A stretch of DNA of 64,000 nucleotides, from the NCBI GenBank assembly GCA_016271365.2, contig CM028129.1, positions 458,504,501 to 458,568,500 of the forward strand, read 5' to 3'. Below the pieces are notes generated by a model that searched no databases, was not told the DNA's origin, and saw only the letters and a list, made by a program, of their open reading frames with translations. The position numbers and the translations under genes were made by a program. Every line of letters starts with the position of its first letter. The stretch's first letter is position 1. Of the stretch, positions 45,541 through 58,257 are shown one piece after another. Source of the DNA: Neoceratodus forsteri. Taxonomy: Eukaryota > Chordata > Ceratodontiformes > Ceratodontidae.

Positions 45541-46689
45541 GCTGATCCTCTCCCTTAATCCTCTCTCTCATTTTCTCTCTACCGCTTGCCTCTAACCCCC
45601 CATGCTCAGCACTTTACCCGCCCTGCTGAACCTCCTGATCTCTACTCTACTCCAAACTGCCGACCGCCTCCCCACTCTTGATTAGCAGTTTACTTCTCCC
45701 CTACTGTCTCTGCACCCCTGCTGTTCTCTGTCTCCCCTTCCAGCTCTCGTCCCCTGATTTAGCACTATTCAGTACTTCCAGCTCCTTTGTTATTTTTTTG
45801 TTTTGTTGGCTCTGGTTATCCCCGCCTCCCATCTTTGGCTTATCTAACTCCTCTCTGTTTCTCCCTGCCACAGCTCAGAGCCCGTTAAATTGATGCTCAT
45901 CCATGCGATGCGGCTCTACATCTCACCGCCACCCACTTCACTGAACAGCTGCCACAGTATTAACACAGGTACGGTCCCAGACGAGCTTTGGATTCAAGTC
46001 CTGGCACTTAGATCACCTCCAAGTGATTTGCTGCTCTTCTATTGGGCTGGTGCTGATTGGCTCCCCTGCTGCTACAGCTACCTCCTTACACTAGCTGCCT
46101 TCTCAGTAGTATCCTAGGTAGTTTTAACTGAAATTTTCTCCCACTCACCCTTCCCCACCTTGGCACTCTTTAAATCTTCTTGTTGGCCTCAGGGCTCTGC
46201 CCTGCAGCTCTACCTGTCCAATCACAGCCCTGCCCCCCACCCCTAACCCTCAGCAGGCATATACTACTGTTTAGCTGTTTTTAAATACATATCTATTATC
46301 CTGTAGATATTTTTTTTTCCCTTGAGGCAAACTACTTTTCTTACCAGATCTATATATAAATTCACACTGGCTCCTAATCTCTAGCATCCGCCTCAGCACC
46401 GAACTATTTGTGTTATACCACATGCCTCACTAGAGGGCTTACAATCTACTATTATAGCCATCCCCTCTTTCACTAATACTGCAGTGCTTCAGTCACCCAA
46501 ATTTACCTTCCCCAATTGCCAAATATCCCCACCTGTGTTTTCTTCCTATTGTTTTTCTCTAAAGTACACCTTCTCTCTATTCTTTTCCTTTCCTGACCAT
46601 GACCCCTTACCTACTTCCCAACATGCCAACTCCCTCCTTCTCTACTCCACTCCTCCTGATTCTCATCATCACCCAGCCTGCCTGCAGCT
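45541..46689. other. Unassigned pyrimidine-rich stretch
   Basis: A strong C/T bias on the forward strand with no confident frame. It may be the 5' part of a LINE (such elements here have CT-rich UTRs), but no endonuclease motif is readable. Confidence 0.35.
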
Positions 46690-47325
46690 CCTTCGAGTTT
46701 TTTCACAAATTGAGTGTGACAAGATTGCTTAATTCTTTGCGAATAAGGTGGCCGACATCAGGTTAGAGATCCTTCAGACCCGCTGTATGGGGTATGCTGT
46801 TGGTCAGTGCTCAGTCACTATGCCTCTTGCTTCCTGGAGTACCTTTGACATGCCGGAGTTCATCGATATGAGGATTGTCCAGGGATGCGCCCAACATGCT
46901 GTAGTTTAGACCCAGGCCCTACTTCCCTGATCTTGGGTTGTAGTGATATCTTGGCCTGTCTTGGCTCAGATCACCCGGTGCTCCTGGAATTGGGTGAGTT
47001 TCCAAGCTCCCTGAAGGAGGCGGTGGTGACTCCCCTTCTGAAGAAAGCTTCATTGAACCGGGGTATCTTGGCTAACTACAGACCCTTCTCGAACCTTCCT
47101 TTTGTGGGAATGGGTATCGAGAAAGTTGTGGCAATTCAACTGGAGAACCATTTGACCATCCATAGTATATACGAACCTCTCCAGTCTGGTTTTCATAAGA
47201 GGCACAGTACTGAGACTGCTCTAGTTCGGGTGCTCAATGATCTCCTGATGGTAAGAGATTGGAGAAACTGCTCCATCTTGATACTCTCTGATCTCTCCTG
47301 AGCTTTTGACACTGTAGACCATGGG
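46690..47325 (+). mobile_element. L2 LINE, upstream half
   Basis: The forward frames read FFANKVADIRLEIL (46732 on), TCCSLDPGPTSLIL (46891 on), SSLKEAVVTPLLKKASL and NYRPFSNLPFVGMGIEKVV, the linker and first palm motifs of L2. The element is 5'-truncated; no endonuclease is seen. It breaks at a perfect 8-bp duplication, ACCATGGG (47318-47325), and continues at 48895. Confidence 0.85.
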
Positions 47326-48337
47326 CAAGGCCCCTAAAATTCTACGGCCGCTGAATTTTGCGCAGAACTTGCAATCTACCGCAGAACTCATTCTTCTTGG
47401 CGATTTTTTATTAATATTTCTGTTTATACATAGAATCTGGTTGCCTTCCCCTCTTTTTATATCCAAAACCCCCTATATGTTCAAAATGTGATGTTATCAT
47501 TGCTATAACATCATACATTAGCTAATGAAATGGCTGCATTCTGCAACAGAAATGAACAGTCACTTATCTACCACAGCACCCACTGCCAGAGATGGTGGCA
47601 CAGCACATCATGCATGGTGATATTTGCTCAACCTGCACTACAGCCTAATACAATTTTCACTCTTACATTGTTGCACTATGGCCAACTTAAACAAAACTTG
47701 TCAATAGCACAGACCTGTTAAGTCCATACCTCAATTTGTACAAACCTATTTGTGCCTTTAAGGTATAGAGACGCTATCTGAAATGAATAACTGGTAAAAT
47801 GAATTTAACTGTCTAAATTTTCAAGAAAATAAAGTAATTATGCCCAGAAAAGTGAAATATAATAATGTGTAGACCTGTTGAAAGAATGGACCTGTTAAAT
47901 AAATAATTGCACTGTACGCATTTTTGCCAGGGTTTTGATTACATATTGTCATTGGTTGATACAATCACCTAAAAGTTATTCAGAAATGTTGTGTGCAGGA
48001 CAGCTGTTGGGCCAGAGGTAGCATGCTGTGTTTCAGCGCGGCAACTCAGGTTCAGAGACTAGCTCTGGGAGCTGGCTGGCAGCACAAGGTTGGTGGAATA
48101 CATCACTGCTCGGAGCCTGGGAAGGTATGGTGCAGTGTTCTGTCACATGGTCGACACATTGTGATGGGCTGAGAGCTGTATCTCACAATTGGTTCACATG
48201 CATGTCATGGCCTGATTGTGTTACGCAGGTGTGTCAGGAAAGCAGGTTGACATGAAAAATTAGTTTTGCAATAACTTTCTATTCCATTTCCAATGGAACC
48301 TGTAGAATGAGGATGCAAGTTCATGGAAATTTAAAAA

Positions 48338-48368
<31 letters not shown>

Positions 48369-48894
48369 CAGTATCTCTGTCTCTCTCACCACACATACAC
48401 AAACGCATATTTGTATGTATGTTACAGATTGCATATAAATATACAAGTGATACTCAGTGGGAACCTCATGAGTGGTGTAGAAAGCACATACAAATATATA
48501 AGTGATAGACAGTGGAAACCTCATAAGTGGGATAGATAGCATGCATACAGTAATACCTTATTTATCACATAAGATCCCCTCTGCATATGTCATTTATGCA
48601 ACAGGCTAGGACTTTAAGGGAGAGACATTTGTTTTGCTTTTTTAGACATAAAATTATTTTTATAAGTCTGTTATTTTTTGAACTAGTGTTACTGTGCTTT
48701 CCACCATCCTGACTGCTATAACCACTGCCATGAAAGTGAAGTCAGCATGACAAGCTAACACTGTGATGTGGTAGTTTGTTAGTGCTGCAGAACTTCTGCA
48801 GAAATTACAAACAACCGCCGCAGAAGTTCTGCGGAAAATGGTGGTCTTGCCGCAGAACTTGGTCCCACTGTGCCGCAGAAAAGTAGGGGCCCTG
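47326..48894. mobile_element. Non-autonomous hAT transposon (1,569 bp) inside the L2
   Basis: The termini are inverted repeats: CAAGGCCCCTAAAATTCTAC at the left, and CAGGGCCCCTACTTTTCTGC as the reverse complement of the right end. An exact 8-bp duplication, ACCATGGG, lies at 47318-47325 and 48895-48902, diagnostic of hAT-type integration. Near the ends the block CGCAGAACTT and variants recur (left: 47361, 47380; right: about 48786, 48819, 48851), as expected for transposase binding sites. No transposase frame is present. An AT microsatellite lies at 48337-48362. Confidence 0.93.
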
Positions 48895-50095
48895 ACCATG
48901 GGGCACTGCTTGAGCACCTGGAGTCCATCTGTGGATTGACAGGTACAGTGTTCAGATGGTTTTCATCTTTCCTCACCGGTAGAATTCAGAGAGCCATCCT
49001 GGGAATTTTTCTTTTGAGTCTTTCTCTCTGCTTTGTGGGGTTCCCCAGGGTCGTGCTGTCTCCCATGTTGTTTGCAGTGTATATGCTGCCCCGGAGACAT
49101 TGTAAGATGGTATGAGCTGAGGTTTCACTGCTATGTTGATGATATCCAGCTCTACCTGTCTTTTGCCCCCGACCAGGTTAGTGTCCTCTCAGTATTTAAC
49201 AGCTGCCTCGCTGAAATACAAGATTAGATGAATTCGAGCTGGTTAAAGTTGAACGCAGGTAAAACTGAAGTTTTGGTGGTGGATCCAGGGCATAGGATAG
49301 AGGGGTGTAGGACTGATCTGCCCTCCGGTTTACTCTTGGGGTGCCATAAGATCCTTACCTCTGAGCGGGCGCATGACCTGGGAGTGGTACTTGATGATGG
49401 GCTGACCCTCTGTCATCAGGTGTCAGCAGTCGTGAAGTCAGCCTTTTATCATCTTAGGAACATTGCCAGGATCAAGCACCTTGTTCCGTCCAGTGATCTG
49501 CCCATATTGGTCCACGCCTTTGTGACCTCACGCCTTGACTATTGCAACTCCCTTTACTTAGGGCTTCCTAGGGTTGAGATCTACTGCTTACAGCTAGTGC
49601 AGAATGCTGCTGCTCGCTTACTGACTGGGGTATCTTGGAGATCGCATATTACCCCAGTGCTGTGTGATCTGCACTGGCTGCCGATTCAGTGGCGGATCAC
49701 CTTTAAGGTAGGTTTGTTAACCTACAAAGCCCTACACAGACTTGGTCCTGACTACATGAAAGAGCTTCTGCTTTCCTACACCCCTGTGTGACAGCTCCGC
49801 TCGGCTGACGAGGGGTTGCTGGGGATTCCGAGGATTACTTTGAATTTATCTGGGGCTTGTGTGTTTATGTTTGCTGCCCCAATCCTCTGGAATTCTCTGC
49901 CCCATCAGCTTCGGGAGTGCAGGACTGTGAGGAGCTTTAAGCAGGCAGTGAAAAAGTTTTTATGGACTAAGGCATTTCCTGTTATGTTGTAATGCTAATA
50001 ATGTTTTTAAAGGTATTATCTGAGATTTTGTGAAGCGCCTTGATAATTTTGAAAGGCGCTCAATAAATAAAGTTATTATTATTATTATTTATTAT
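48895..50095 (+). mobile_element. L2 LINE, downstream half
   Basis: Directly after the hAT insertion the frame resumes as LLEHLESICGLTGTVFRWF. A degraded loop around 49030-49085 is followed by CYVDDIQLYLSF (49131 on, the catalytic box in the L2 form) and SWLKLNAGKTEVL. The C-terminal region contains LVHAFVTSRLDYCNSLYLGL and NAAARLLTGV. It ends with GAAAGGCGCTCAATAAATAA and a TTA microsatellite at 50075-50095, the standard L2 tail. Confidence 0.92.
49228..49791 (+). pseudogene. L2 reverse transcriptase C-terminal region
   Basis: This 187-codon open frame begins at NSSWLKLNAGKTEVLVV, continues through the thumb region (DLGVVLDDGLTL, RLDYCNSLYLGLP) and stops after SYTPV at 49789. It is one of the longest undisturbed L2 frames here. 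The homologous L2 protein continues in another frame to about 49990 (FKQAVKKFLWTKAFP). Confidence 0.8.
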
Positions 50096-50565
50096 TCTTT
50101 CTGTTCCTGTATGTCAACCTACCTAGCCTAAATATAGCCTAAAAATCTGGCTTGCCCTTTACCCCTCCATCTCAACCTATATCCTAGTCTAGCTATATCC
50201 TTGACCACACCCTCAAACTCTGGTCTCACTACTCTCACCGACCGACGGCTCATTTAATCTCATTTCCCAGCTACTTTACCTTCCTTCGCCTTCTTATCTC
50301 TTTCACACCTAGCCCTCCCTCACTCCCATCATCTCATAAATCCTCTCCCCATCACAAATGCCCTAAGCTCCACTTCCTCAGAATTGCCCTTCTCCTACTG
50401 TCATCAGGCAACATTCACCCTAACCTTGGCCCTAATGCTTAATTCTCCCAATGCGCCCATCACTACCTATGTGCATAAGTCCCAAGCCCCCACCTCCCAA
50501 AAGGACTGAAAATCATACACCTGAATATCTGCAGTCTTATATCTAAGATTGACCTCCTGCAAACA

Positions 50566-50913
50566 ATGGTTATTTCATTCAAACCAGATATTCTTATTAT
50601 AACAGAAATCTGGCTCACTGACAAGTTCTCTGATCATTCTATCTCCATTTCCTCCTACTCCATCACTAGGCAGGACAGTGCCACCAGAGATAGTGGCGTA
50701 GCTATGTATATCCTGTCTTCTTTAAAATACTCCACTATCTTCGCAGCCTCCTCCTGCTACTTACGAGCTATTGCCATCAGAATTGCCCTTCCATTCTCCG
50801 TCCTGATATTTATTGCAGGCATCTACTCCTACCAGGGCATCCAAGCTGTAGCCGCCACTGAACTAGTAACATCCTTAACTCCCTCTCCCACAAAGGTGAG
50901 CCATTCCTACTAG
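50566..50913 (+). pseudogene. Family A endonuclease fragment
   Basis: This 115-codon frame covers the first part of an APE-like endonuclease: FKPDILIITEIWLTDKFSDH contains the catalytic Glu box (TE.WL), and RDSGVAMYILSSL is the following strand. The catalytic DHN/SDH region is in another frame near 51105 (SDNHTFFLV). The enzyme would nick the target for reverse transcription. Confidence 0.75.
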
Positions 50914-52022
50914 GAGACTTCAGTTTAAACTGGTTGTCTCCATCCACATCTAAAACTTGTAACGACATTTCCAGCCCTAAACCTTGTCCAACTTATTCAA
51001 GAAACCCACTCACCTGAACCACAAAAACTCAAAACCATTCCTAATCGACTGGGTACTAGCTTCCACCCACAGAGTCATCAAATTCTGTATCCTCTCAGTT
51101 ACCCTCAGTGACAACCACACTTTCTTCCTGGTAAGGAATATCCACAGACCCAAATCCTCACAAACTCCTACAACTCGATCCTACAACTCCTTGGATCTTG
51201 AACTCTCCTACAAGATCTTGCCCTCCAATTGGTCCCTCTCACCTCTGCCCCTCTGTAGACCATGCTCTGCCTAATTTAAAGGGAAATTCCTAGCAACTTG
51301 GAATACATATGCTCTCTTCAAACAAACTAGAGTTTGTAGTAACAATTTCCTGGACTGCTGGCCTGCCTTAGGGCATGTGACAAAGTCTGAAAAAAGCAGA
51401 AGGCCTCCCAGCTCCCAACAGATTACACAATGTATCGCATTGTATGAAACGCGTGCACTAAAGCTACTAGACTAGCTATGTCCAGGTATTTTAGATCTGC
51501 CTTCCTCATTAATATCAACACATCCTCTAAATTCTGGAAAGAAGGTCCAAGCTCTTTTCCCCCCCATGTCACATCCCCCCCCATGCTAAATATTAACAAC
51601 TCCCTTGTCTCTGACCCCTGCCTTGTGGCTAAGGAATTTAACTCCTATTATCTCACATGCGCTTCTGCCCTTCTAAAGTCCCTCCCCTCTCCCATGCTTA
51701 CACCCCCTCCCTCCAGCACTCAACTCCCCCTAACAAACCCTTCTCCTTCTCAGTAGTCTCCCATAATGAAACTAACTGCCTTGCTCTCGCTAAACCCTTC
51801 TAAAGGCTCCTCACTAGATGACATTCAGCCCCAGCTCTTGTACCTCTCAGCTCCAGCTATAGCCATTCCACTGTCTCTCATCCTCAGCCTCTAATTCTCA
51901 TCCTCTACTATCCCTTCCTCCTGGAAACAAGCAGTGGCCCTCCCCCTTCCTAAGAGTGGCAACCCTACTTCTCCTGCAAATTTTCACTCTATCTCTCTCC
52001 TCTCGCTAATCTTCAGGAACAC

Positions 52023-52580
52023 TTGGTCCTCTCCCAGCTTACCTCCTTCCTCAATGACTCCTCCTTTTTCACCCCATTCCAATCTAGCTTTTGGAAAAAT
52101 CAGTCCACCACCACCTCCCTATGCAGGCTCACTGACTCCATCCTTACCAAGATGGACAATGGCCTCATCACCTCAGTCATCTTTGTCAACCTCGCTAAGG
52201 CTTTCAACACCATCTCCCATGCACTACTCATAGACTCCCTCTTGATAGCTGGCCTGTCCACATCTGCTACAAACTGGTTCAGGCACTACCTCACAGGTAG
52301 AACCCAATCTGTCAAGGTCCAAGAATTCATCTCCCCTCCTCTCCCTATCACCACTGGAGTCTCTCAGGGATCAGTGCTTGGTCCCATTCTATTCTCCATT
52401 TTCCAAAATGACCTTCCTCTAGTCTGCTCCCCTTCTTCCTCCATTCACATATATGCCAATGATACTGTCTTGTACACCTCCAGCAAATGTCCAGCTGAAG
52501 TTGCAAACACTCTGCAGCATGACTTCCACCAGGTTCAGTTCTGGTTTGCCTCCCATCAGCTTTTCCTCAATGCCAAGTAG
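52023..52580 (+). pseudogene. Family A reverse transcriptase, copy 2
   Basis: This 185-codon frame covers most of the palm: NLAKAFNTISHALLIDSLL, WFRHYLTGRTQSVKV, GVSQGSVLGPILFSIFQND and YANDTVLYT. Two catalytic positions are altered: the palm Asp is Asn (NLAKAFN for DLAKAFD) and the second box has N for D. The frame ends at TAG (52578), exactly where copy 1 also runs out of frame in the SKT region. Confidence 0.82.
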
Positions 52581-53499
52581 ACAGTCTCCATGGCCTTTGG
52601 CATAAGGCAGAGACTCTCAAGGCTGCCCGGTCTACCCTCCTTCCACACCCTGGATGGGACAACCTTAGAGGACACTACCTCATTCAGATACCTTGGGGGT
52701 TGGTTGGACCAACAGCTCAACTTCTCTGGACATGTTGATGCCATCCTGAAAAAACTGCACCCCAAGCTTGGTGCCTTATACAGGAACTGTAGTTGCATCC
52801 CTCCTACAGCCAGGCATGAACTTGTTCAGGAGACAATACTCCCAGTATATGACTACTATGACACAGTTTATGGTGCTGCCCACAAGTCCTCCCTGGCTAG
52901 ATTGGACACCATCTTTACTCCTTCTGCCGCTTCACTTTAATGTTCCTCACGACCCATCACTGTGAGCTCTATCATGCCCTGTCCTTTTCCCCACTTGCTA
53001 ACAGACGATCTTCACTGTGCCAAATTCACCTCAAAATACTGTTTGGGTGAACTCCCTCCTTGCCTCCTCACCTCTCTCTCAACCCCAGCCCCACCTCCCC
53101 ACCCCCTCAGATCCTCAGACACTTGTACTCTAGCAGTCCCCCACCGCTCCATACTTATTGGTCAGTCTGCTTTTTCCTATCGCTTCCTTAAAGCCTGGAA
53201 CTCTCTACCCCTACAAATACGCTGCTCCTCCTCCTCTTCCTCCTCCTCCTCCTACTCCTTTGGAACAGCCCTACACAACTACCTCTCCTCTAACTGCTCC
53301 AGCTATAATCTACCTTAAAAATCCTCCCCAACCCTCCCTTTACTCAAATTCTATCTCCACTACCTCTACTACCATTACCTTTTGTTTCCACTCCTCTCCG
53401 CTACAATTTTATTTCTCTCCCTACCAACTGCCTCCCTCTTCCTCCCCCCCACCCTCACTAACTTTTACCTGCTTCCCTCCTGATGTGCTGTACCTCTGC

Positions 53500-53950
53500 C
53501 TTCTGCAGGCAGGGTTCTCAGCATCCTGGAGGGGACAGATCTTGGCAGACCTCTCTCCTCCTCTATCTTCCTTCCCTCCTCCTTCCACTGCCTGTCCTGA
53601 TCCCTGACAGGGTTCTCAGCTCCACTTAGGTTTTAGCTCTTGGAAAGCCTTTACCTTTCTCTCCTCTCTACTACCTTTCCACCTCCTTCCCATTTCTCTC
53701 CACTACCTGGTACTAAAGCCACCTCTATCCTTGCCTTGCTCCATCCCCCGGCAGGATTCTAGCATCCTGTAGAGCTCAGAACTGGTCAAGCCTCTCGCCT
53801 CCACAATCCTCTTTTCATCCACCCCTTTTTCTACCTCCCTCCTCCCCATCTCCCTACTTTGCAATTATCCCCACCTCTATCTTTGCCCCAAATAGACCCC
53901 TGGTAGGGTTGTCAACATCCTGAAGGGGTTGGAATGTGGTATGCCTCTCA
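53500..53950 (+). repeat. Imperfect tandem repeats in the family A 3' UTR
   Basis: A block GGCAGGGTTCTCAGCATCCT, followed about 30 bases on by CCTCTC and a CT-rich spacer, recurs in altered form near 53506, 53608, 53752 and 53904 (for example GGCAGGATTCTAGCATCCTG and GGTAGGGTTGTCAACATCCT). Spacing is about 100-150 bp. It may be a feature of this LINE's 3' UTR. Confidence 0.55.
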
Positions 53951-54309
53951 CCTCACTTCCTCTCCCCACCTTTTTACCTCCCTCCCTTTTCCCCACTTCC
54001 ATTACTTAGCCCTATTTTGGTTAACCCTTAATCTCTATTGCACTTGTAGACTATTTGCACTTCTGGTGTGCCTTAGCTAACTTGTACTATTTGTGTTACT
54101 CCTTACTAGCTTTACCTAGATCAAAACTACTAGAATTCCATTCAGTCATTTTCACTGCCACAGTTTTGAACCACCATGCTTGCATTCAAGTGTTAATTTG
54201 TGTTACTGTATCTATCTCAGTTGATTATCATCCAGCTCCCTAGTTCAAAACTGTTAGCATTCTACCCTCTCATTGCTCACTGCATAGTATACTCGCTTTT
54301 CATTTGAAT

Positions 54310-56785
54310 ATATTCAATTATAAATCTTGTGTTATTGTACCAAATCTCTGTATTCAGTCCCCATGTTCCCTTCATACTAAGGTCTTAGGAGTGAGAGAAA
54401 GGCTGTAGACCCATATGTGCTCCTGTGATTATCTATAATAAATCAGAGTATTACCCTTTAATGGGTAGTTATCTGATCTATTGTTGAATTGCATTGTGTC
54501 TTTACTAGACACAATATCTTTAGGGAGAGCATTCCATGGGTTAGTTATTCATTGTGTAAAGAATGCCTTACATTTCTATGTTTCAAATTTAGTGTGTTTT
54601 AATTGTAATTTGTGTCCCCTAGTGCCCTTATTATGTTCTTTAATGCTTAAGTTCAATTGATCCAGCACATTGGTGTCCTGTATTGAGGTAAAGCATAATA
54701 TTATGTCCCTCCTAATCATTCATATTAAGTGGCATTAAATTCAGCTTTGTCAGCCTATCCTCGTATCCTAGATCCCTGCATTCATAGATAGTTTTAGTTG
54801 ATTGCCTCTGCACCCGCTCAATGCTATCCCTATTGGCCCCTTTTATTGGTCCCCATAATGGGTTTCCATAATCCAGAAGAGGCCTGATATAAGCTCTGTA
54901 CAAAGGCATAATGACTTTTGCCTCCTTACTTTTGAAATTCCTCTTACTTGTCCACAGCACTCTTTTTGCTTTAGCTACCTGGGTCCTATAATGTTTTTCA
55001 TATGTTAGCTTATTAGATATAATAATTCCCAGATCCTTTTTCTTCACTGCTTATTTTGAGGGAATTGTTCTTCATAAAGTATGCAACTTCTGTGTTGTGA
55101 TTACAAAGTGCAGTACACTACATTTATCTTGATTAAAAATCATACCTGCTGAATCAGCCCATTCAATTATTTTGTTTAAAGCATCTTGTAATCTTAGGCT
55201 GTCTACATTACCTGTAACCACACTGGCTAGTTTAATATCATCTGTGTATTTGCTTACCCACTTCAGCATCGTGTCCTAGTTTGATATGTATAGCTGGAAG
55301 AGTAAAAAAGCCCAGGACTGACCCCTGTGGCACTTCACTAGTTACAGGGGTGCTGAATAAAACCCGTTTATACTAACTTTTTGTATTTACCCAGATATCC
55401 AGTTCTGAATCCACTTAATCAGTCTTCCTTCAATTTCTAGATTAATAAGAGTTTGGGTTAGTTGGTTGTGGGGGACTTTATCAAAGGCCTTAGACATATC
55501 TAGGTAAATACGATCAACAGGGTAGCCATGATCTAAAGTGGATGATATCTTTTCACGGAAACATAGCTGGTTCATGATATAAGATCTCCCTTGCAAGAAA
55601 CCATGCTGTGTAGGGTCTAACAGTTTTCTATCTATTAGATATTTATAAATATCTCCTTAATTATTGACTCCAATATCTTACCGGAACTGATGTTAGGCTA
55701 CTCAGCCTATAATTTGTGCAGTCTAACTTGCTGCCTTTTATGAACAGGTATCACAGTGGCAGTTGGCCAGTCAGTTGGAAATGTTTGGTCTAGGAAGGAT
55801 TTATTAAATAACATGGTTAAGGGAGTTGCTATATGTGGGGATAATATTTTGAGCAAAGCATCAGAGATATTATCTGGACTTGCTGACATAGTATTTTTAA
55901 TGCACTTATTTTGTCGAAAATTCTACTGGGATTAATCTAAATGTCTAATTTTACACCATCAGGTATAGTTCTATCTATACTAGAATTTACAGTGAAAAAT
56001 GATCCAAAATCGTTACTAAATATATTGACAATATCCAGTGGTTCCTCTATGGGTCTGTTGTTGTGAGTTAATGATCTTATTCCCGTATTGTTACTGTTTA
56101 GGGAGTTAACATAGTTATATAATTGTTTGATTTGTCCTTAGCTGCTGTTCCGCTCACTCTGTGTTTCATTTTTTTTACTTTTGCCAGTCATTCTGTTACG
56201 TCTTCGACAATTTTTGTATTGTGACCATAATTTTACAATTAGTCTTATTGCATTTGTTGTATAGTTTTTGATTTTTTCTTAGCATTTTCTTTATTTTATC
56301 AGTTAGCCTTTTTGGTTTTATGCCCTTTTATAATATTTCTTTATCTCTGTTAAATGTGTGTCACAAATATTAATTATCTCACTTTTTATTATTTCCCACA
56401 TCTGTACAGTATTTTTACCTTGTAACTTGGTCTCCCATGATATATTATTTAATTCTCTATACACCCTTTCCTTATTCACAGGTCTGAAGTTATATAGGAT
56501 TCTACACCCTCCAGACTTAGTTACTTCACCAGTGAGACTAAAGTGAATGCTATTGTGATCACTGTTCCCTAGTGGTTCCCTAATGTCACAGTCATTAACC
56601 TCAATATTATTTGCAGTCAGTATGATATCCAGTATATTTGTGTCCCTGGTTGGTGCTTTCACATGCTGTTTTTAGCATAATTATTGGGTTGTTCTAAGGA
56701 AATTCTTTCCAACTTGCTAGTTTCTGACTCCTCCCGTAAAATGTCCCCATAGTTCAGATCCCCTTGGAAAAGGACTTGACCCATT
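54310..56785 (-). mobile_element. CR1-group LINE, 5'-truncated
   Basis: On the reverse strand the endonuclease part (56760-56318; DLNYGDILRE, NSDHNSIHFSL) leads into the reverse transcriptase in pieces: SPDNISDALLKILSPH (55889), DRIYLDMSKAFDKVPHNQL (55596), YTDDIKLASVV (55260) and KKDLGIIISNKLTYEKHY (55047), then KRNFKSKEAKVIMPLYRAYI. It is AT-richer than the other CR1 copies and distinct in sequence, so it is a separate family. The 3' limit near 54310 is uncertain. Confidence 0.8.
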
Positions 56786-56789
56786 TTGC

Positions 56790-57114
56790 AGGCCTTTTCT
56801 ACCCATATTCCCCAGGGTGCACCAGGATATGAACAACTTGTTGTTCAGTGTGCCTTTCTGGTTAAACATTTCAATAAATACATAGACTCCTTCATGAAAA
56901 GGGTGGTGGAAAAGTCAAATAACCTACCTGAAAAGGTGATACAGGCCAAATCAATCAGCGGCTTCTAGCAGGGATGGGGTAGGCTGGTGGGTTTAGTTAG
57001 AAAAAGAAGGAACAGTAGGAAAGACACAAGGGCAAGGCAGAATAGTTAGGTAGGGTGTTCAGACTGGATGAATCAAGAGCCTTTTTCTGTCATCACCTTC
57101 TATGTATCTATGTA
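56790..57114 (+). mobile_element. LINE-tail fragment followed by a CR1 3' end
   Basis: GTGTGCCTTTCTGGTTAAAC and TTTCAATAAATA (56838-56879) form a tail like that of family A. It abuts a CR1 3' end: KRVVEKSNNLPEKVIQAKSI (56898 on), then GAGCCTTTTTCTGTCATCAC and TTCTATGTATCTATGTATA, the CR1 terminal octamer-type repeat. Both are short remnants. Confidence 0.6.
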
Positions 57115-57619
57115 TACCATCACACCCTTTTTCCTATAGGCCTTCTGGGGGGGCATTGAGGGAGGGATGTGTCTTGGCTACCACCTGGGATTATGCTATA
57201 ATCTCAGTAATACATCAGGAGAGTAGAGATCTAGAACAGTGTGATTCTTATCACCTGATTTTGGTACGAATGTACATTATAAACTCATTATGCACATTCC
57301 TACAAAAGATTAGAGAACATTATCCCATCCCTCATATATGTAAGCCAAACTGGATTTATTCCAAACAAATTGACATCTGATAACATCTGGACTGTCCATA
57401 TGGTAGAATGTACCACCAAGAAAAAAATCTCAGCCTTCTTGGTAGGAATCAAAACGGAGAAAGCCATTGATAGGGTGTCCTGGCTATTTTTGTAATGGGC
57501 TTTTTCTAAGTTTGGCTTTTTCCTATTTGTATTGACTTATATACAGAAATTGTATGCCAGTCCCAAAGCTTATATTGATGTCAAATGACACCTAGCATCA
57601 TGTTTTGAATTGGGATTCA

Positions 57620-57795
57620 AGAATGCATGAGTTAAGCACAAGGGAATCATAGTGAAAAGGAAGGGGGAAGGGAGAAAGAGCTGTAGACCCGGCATGATCT
57701 ATGGTAATAGTGTAGTCAGGGAGAAATTGGCAGACTGGATGGGCTAAGTGATCCTTACCTGCTGTCAGATTCTGTGTTTCTATGTTTCCATGCAC
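57620..57795 (+). mobile_element. CR1 3'-end insertion in the L1
   Basis: GACTGGATGGGCTAAGTGAT, then CTGCTGTCAGATTCTGTG and TTTCTATGTTTCCATG, form a typical CR1 3' end. ATGCATGAG before it (near 57622) and ATGCACTGAG after it (near 57789) resemble a worn target duplication. L1 sequence resumes afterwards. Confidence 0.65.
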
Positions 57796-58257
57796 TGAGT
57801 GACTTGCCAGGACTTTCCCGTCCCTGATGTTCTTTGGTCTCTATATTGGTCTTTTGACTCAGTGCATTAGACAGCAATGCAATATATGAGGGATTGCAGT
57901 GGGTTTGGAGGAGAAAAAATGTGGTATATACCTATGATATTTTATTTCATCTCCCCATCTCCAGAACATCTTTGCCTGTGCTGTTGAAGGGGTTAAAGCT
58001 GTTTGGGTCCATTTTGGGGTATGCTTTGTCTATACAAAAAACTGAAATATTGGTCTTTAATCATCAGGTTTCTACTGGTTAATAAATAGTTTACTGGTTC
58101 AATAGGAAAAAGTTCTCTCACTTACTTGGGGTGTGGATTGACTGTACTGCAGCAGGCCCTTTTGAGAAAACCTTACCCCAATATTATAGTTCTGACCCTA
58201 CAACAGTATATTCAAAGATGGGAGATGCTGATTGCTCTTTTCTCACTGATCACAGTG

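Larger units (their letters stand above)
50100..54300 (+). mobile_element. LINE family A copy 2 (L2/Rex1-like)
   Basis: This copy includes the endonuclease (50510-51280): HLNICSLISKIDLLQ, ILIITEIWLTDKF, LGDFSLNWLS in another frame and SDNHTFF. The reverse transcriptase spans 51830-52580 and the C-terminal region 52590-52940. A long CT-rich 3' UTR with internal repeats follows. The catalytic box reads YANDTVLYT (52450-52476) where copy 1 has YADDTMLYA. Both limits are soft: the left one follows the L2 tail directly, the right one merges with the reverse-strand LINE at about 54300. Confidence 0.85.
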
